Shown one piece after another: positions 31,023 to 32,714 of a stretch of DNA of 32,714 bases. Every line of letters starts with the position of its first letter. The stretch's first letter is position 1. The DNA is taken from contig CAZKXX010000038.1 of NCBI GenBank assembly GCA_964556705.1, forward strand, positions 1-32,714. The letters run 5' to 3'. The notes beneath the pieces were generated by a model. It was not told the DNA's origin. It saw only the letters and a list, made by a program, of their open reading frames with translations, and made no database searches. The translations under genes were made by a program, and so were the position numbers. The stretch is from CAZKXX01 sp964556705. GTDB taxonomy: Bacteria; Acidobacteriota; Terriglobia; UBA7540.

Positions 31023-32384
31023 TTACGGCAGGTCTGCGAAGGGCATCATGACGGGTGGCGCGGCGAGGAAGGGGAATTTCGAGATATCTCGCACGGCGGC
31101 GCGCACGTTCTTCTCTAAAGTCGGCTCAAGCGTCATCACAAACGGCAGGTGCTTCTTCGGCATCGCGGGCTCCTGAAGCACGGAGTCGATATTGATGTGA
31201 TGCCGCGCCAGAGCGCCGCACACTTTGGCGAGAATCCCGGGCCGGTCGCGCACGACGAGGCGCAAATAAGCGCTGACGGTGCTTTCGCCCGCCGGCGCCA
31301 TGCGCGCCGCGTGCCAGTGGACGTAGCCGAGCGGCGAGACGCTTTCCCCGCCTGCCATCATCGCGCGCGCGATCTGGACGACGTCGGAGAGCACGGCGAC
31401 GCCGGTCGGCTCGCCGCCCGCGCCGCGGCCCGTCAGCGTGACGTTGCCGCCCTTGTTGCCCACCAGCAGCACGCCGTTCAGCGAGCCCAGGACGTTGGCG
31501 AGCGGAGAGGATTGCGGGACCATCATCGGCCGGACGAAGATCTCGAGGCGCCCTCCGCGCCGGCGGAGCGCCGCGGCGATCAGCCGGATCGTGTGGTGCA
31601 GGCGGTGCGCATAAGCGAAGTCCACCTGGTCGATGCGCGTGATGCCTTCGGCGGGGATCTCTTTCACCTTCACCGCCTGCCCGTAGCACATCATCGCCAG
31701 AATCGAAATCTTGTAGCGCGAGTCGAAGCCTTCGACGTCGAACGTCGGATCGCGTTCGGCGAAACCCTTCGCCTGCGCTTCCGCCAGCGCTTCGGCGTAG
31801 CTCGCGCCGCGGCGCTCCATCTCCGTCAGGATGTAATTCGTGGTGCCGTTCAGGATGCCGTACACCGCGACGAAGTGCTCGCCGGCCAGACCTTCGCGCA
31901 CGGCGTGGAGCAGCGGCGTGCCGCCCATGACGCTCGCTTCGATGCCGAGATGCGCGCCGCGGCGCCGCGCCAGCTCCACCAGCTCGACACCGTACTCGGC
32001 CATCAGGTTCTTGTTCGCCGTCACGTAGTGCTTTCCGGCTTCGAGCGCCGCAAACGCCAGTTCGCGCGCCACGCCCGTTCCGCCGATCAGCTCGACGACG
32101 ATGTCAATTTCGGGATCGGCCACCACCTGCTTCCAGTCGCGCACCAGCTGGACGGGCCGGCCAAACCACCGGACGTCTTTGGCGACCACGTCGCAGATGG
32201 TCTTCAGCTCCAGCCGGCAACCCAGCCGGCGCTCGACTTCGTCGCGATGCTCCTGCAGCACCTTCACGGTGCCCGTCCCCACCGTTCCCAGGCCCACCAG
32301 GGCCAGACGGACCAGGCAGGAGCCCGACGAGGCGCGGCGGCGACCTGCGGAGCGGCGCGAACCTTTGGCACTCTTTGAACTCAC
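31023..32384 (-). CDS. hom: Homoserine dehydrogenase with ACT domain
   Basis: This 453-residue enzyme reduces aspartate semialdehyde to homoserine, the branch point for threonine and methionine. The NAD(P)-binding GLGTVG is at 31-36. The catalytic domain contains ELIGGTGVARELAFAALEAG and the substrate-site stretch GILNGTTNYILTEMERRGASY. A C-terminal ACT domain (from about 370: AYLRLVVRDRPGILAKVCGAL) suggests allosteric inhibition, usually by threonine. The first 22 residues are Ser/Arg-rich and may not be part of the fold. The GTG start at 32384 follows AAAGGGA by about 9 bases; a start further in is possible. Confidence 0.95.
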   Translation of the reverse strand: MSSKSAKGSRRSAGRRRASSGSCLVRLALVGLGTVGTGTVKVLQEHRDEVERRLGCRLELKTICDVVAKDVRWFGRPVQLVRDWKQVVADPEIDIVVELIGGTGVARELAFAALEAGKHYVTANKNLMAEYGVELVELARRRGAHLGIEASVMGGTPLLHAVREGLAGEHFVAVYGILNGTTNYILTEMERRGASYAEALAEAQAKGFAERDPTFDVEGFDSRYKISILAMMCYGQAVKVKEIPAEGITRIDQVDFAYAHRLHHTIRLIAAALRRRGGRLEIFVRPMMVPQSSPLANVLGSLNGVLLVGNKGGNVTLTGRGAGGEPTGVAVLSDVVQIARAMMAGGESVSPLGYVHWHAARMAPAGESTVSAYLRLVVRDRPGILAKVCGALARHHINIDSVLQEPAMPKKHLPFVMTLEPTLEKNVRAAVRDISKFPFLAAPPVMMPFADLP

Positions 32385-32513
32385 CGACTCAAGTCCCTTT
32401 GTGAAGAAGCCGCTGTATTGAAAGCCCCTTTGAATACCATCGAAAGGCCGCGGCCCGCAAGCGCTTTGGCGCCGCGCAAGGCGGGAGGTGAGACGCAGCG
32501 ATGAACCGGCGCT

Positions 32514-32714
32514 TCACCACTCGAATTCAATGCGCGTGCGGCGGACGGAGAATTCCTCGTAGTGGCCGACGCGCAGCGTGCGGACAAACTGCGCGTGCGG
32601 GGCGTAGGCGAGGACGAACGTGAGGACATTCTTCTGCCTGGGGTCGAAAATCAGAAAAGTGTCGGGAAGGTAGAAATCCTTCTGTGGGCCGACGGTGACG
32701 TACCGGCCGAGGAA
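32514..32714 (-). CDS. C-terminal 66 residues of an unknown protein (5' part outside window)
   Basis: An open minus-strand frame enters from the window edge and ends with TGA at 32516-32514. The visible residues (FLGRYVTVGPQKDFYLPDTF at the edge, ending FSVRRTRIEFEW) have alternating hydrophobic and charged residues typical of beta-strands. I do not recognise the family. It is followed by a 129-base gap and then homoserine dehydrogenase on the same strand. Confidence 0.55.
   Translation of the reverse strand, partial: FLGRYVTVGPQKDFYLPDTFLIFDPRQKNVLTFVLAYAPHAQFVRTLRVGHYEEFSVRRTRIEFEW

Noticed and set aside
32381..32629. Short minus-strand ORF whose stop overlaps the homoserine dehydrogenase GTG
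   Set aside because: The GTGA overlap looks like coupling, but the ORF overlaps the unknown gene in another frame, has no ribosome-binding site, and its last 19 codons show no Thr or Met run as expected for a leader peptide.

Overview
The window is high-GC bacterial chromosome, densely coding, with no rRNA, tRNA, transposase, phage gene or CRISPR array that I could see. The best lineage guess is Acidobacteriota or a close relative. This rests on a large TonB-dependent receptor with an N-terminal carboxypeptidase-regulatory-like domain, a secreted GH78 rhamnosidase, multiheme cytochrome c genes, a lone PASTA protein and heat-shock control by HspR. It is an inference, not proven by a marker gene.

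Layout. (1) 1-4138, plus strand: a heat-shock block with the 3' end of dnaK, a tiny CxxC/CxxH protein, an SRPBCC-domain protein, dnaJ, an HspR-like MerR repressor and a DnaC-like ATPase. (2) 4163-11724, plus strand: housekeeping genes. These are ribosomal protein S1, an HU/IHF protein, a HIT-family nucleotide enzyme, acetyl-CoA acetyltransferase, 3-hydroxyacyl-CoA dehydrogenase, RecA and a small penicillin-binding transpeptidase. A bidirectional terminator closes this half. (3) 11800-24750, minus strand, read right to left: LutA-LutB lactate oxidation proteins, a GH78 rhamnosidase, an isopropylmalate-synthase-like enzyme, a phosphate acyltransferase and acetate kinase pair, a fumarylacetoacetate-hydrolase-family protein, a Cys/Met PLP enzyme, and a sulfur operon (TauE/SafE exporter, then APS reductase). 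(4) 24970-30824, plus strand: a PASTA membrane protein, a 13-heme cytochrome c fused to a membrane cytochrome b, and a TonB-dependent receptor. (5) 31023-32714, minus strand: homoserine dehydrogenase and the end of an unknown gene.

The most interesting find lies ahead of the sulfur operon. A short ORF with four consecutive Cys codons is followed by a region able to pair with the 5' arm of a perfect 12-bp intrinsic terminator, and then by the sulfite exporter and APS reductase genes. This is the architecture of a cysteine-sensing transcription attenuator. It is unannotated here and is supported by sequence pairing in the window.

Other points: thiolase and hydroxyacyl-CoA dehydrogenase on one side, and phosphotransacylase and kinase on the other, suggest acyl-CoA interconversion with substrate-level ATP formation. 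The cytochrome c-b fusion suggests quinol oxidation into a periplasmic heme wire. Several intergenic gaps hold different short degenerate tandem repeats, and one convergent junction holds a 22-bp inverted repeat.
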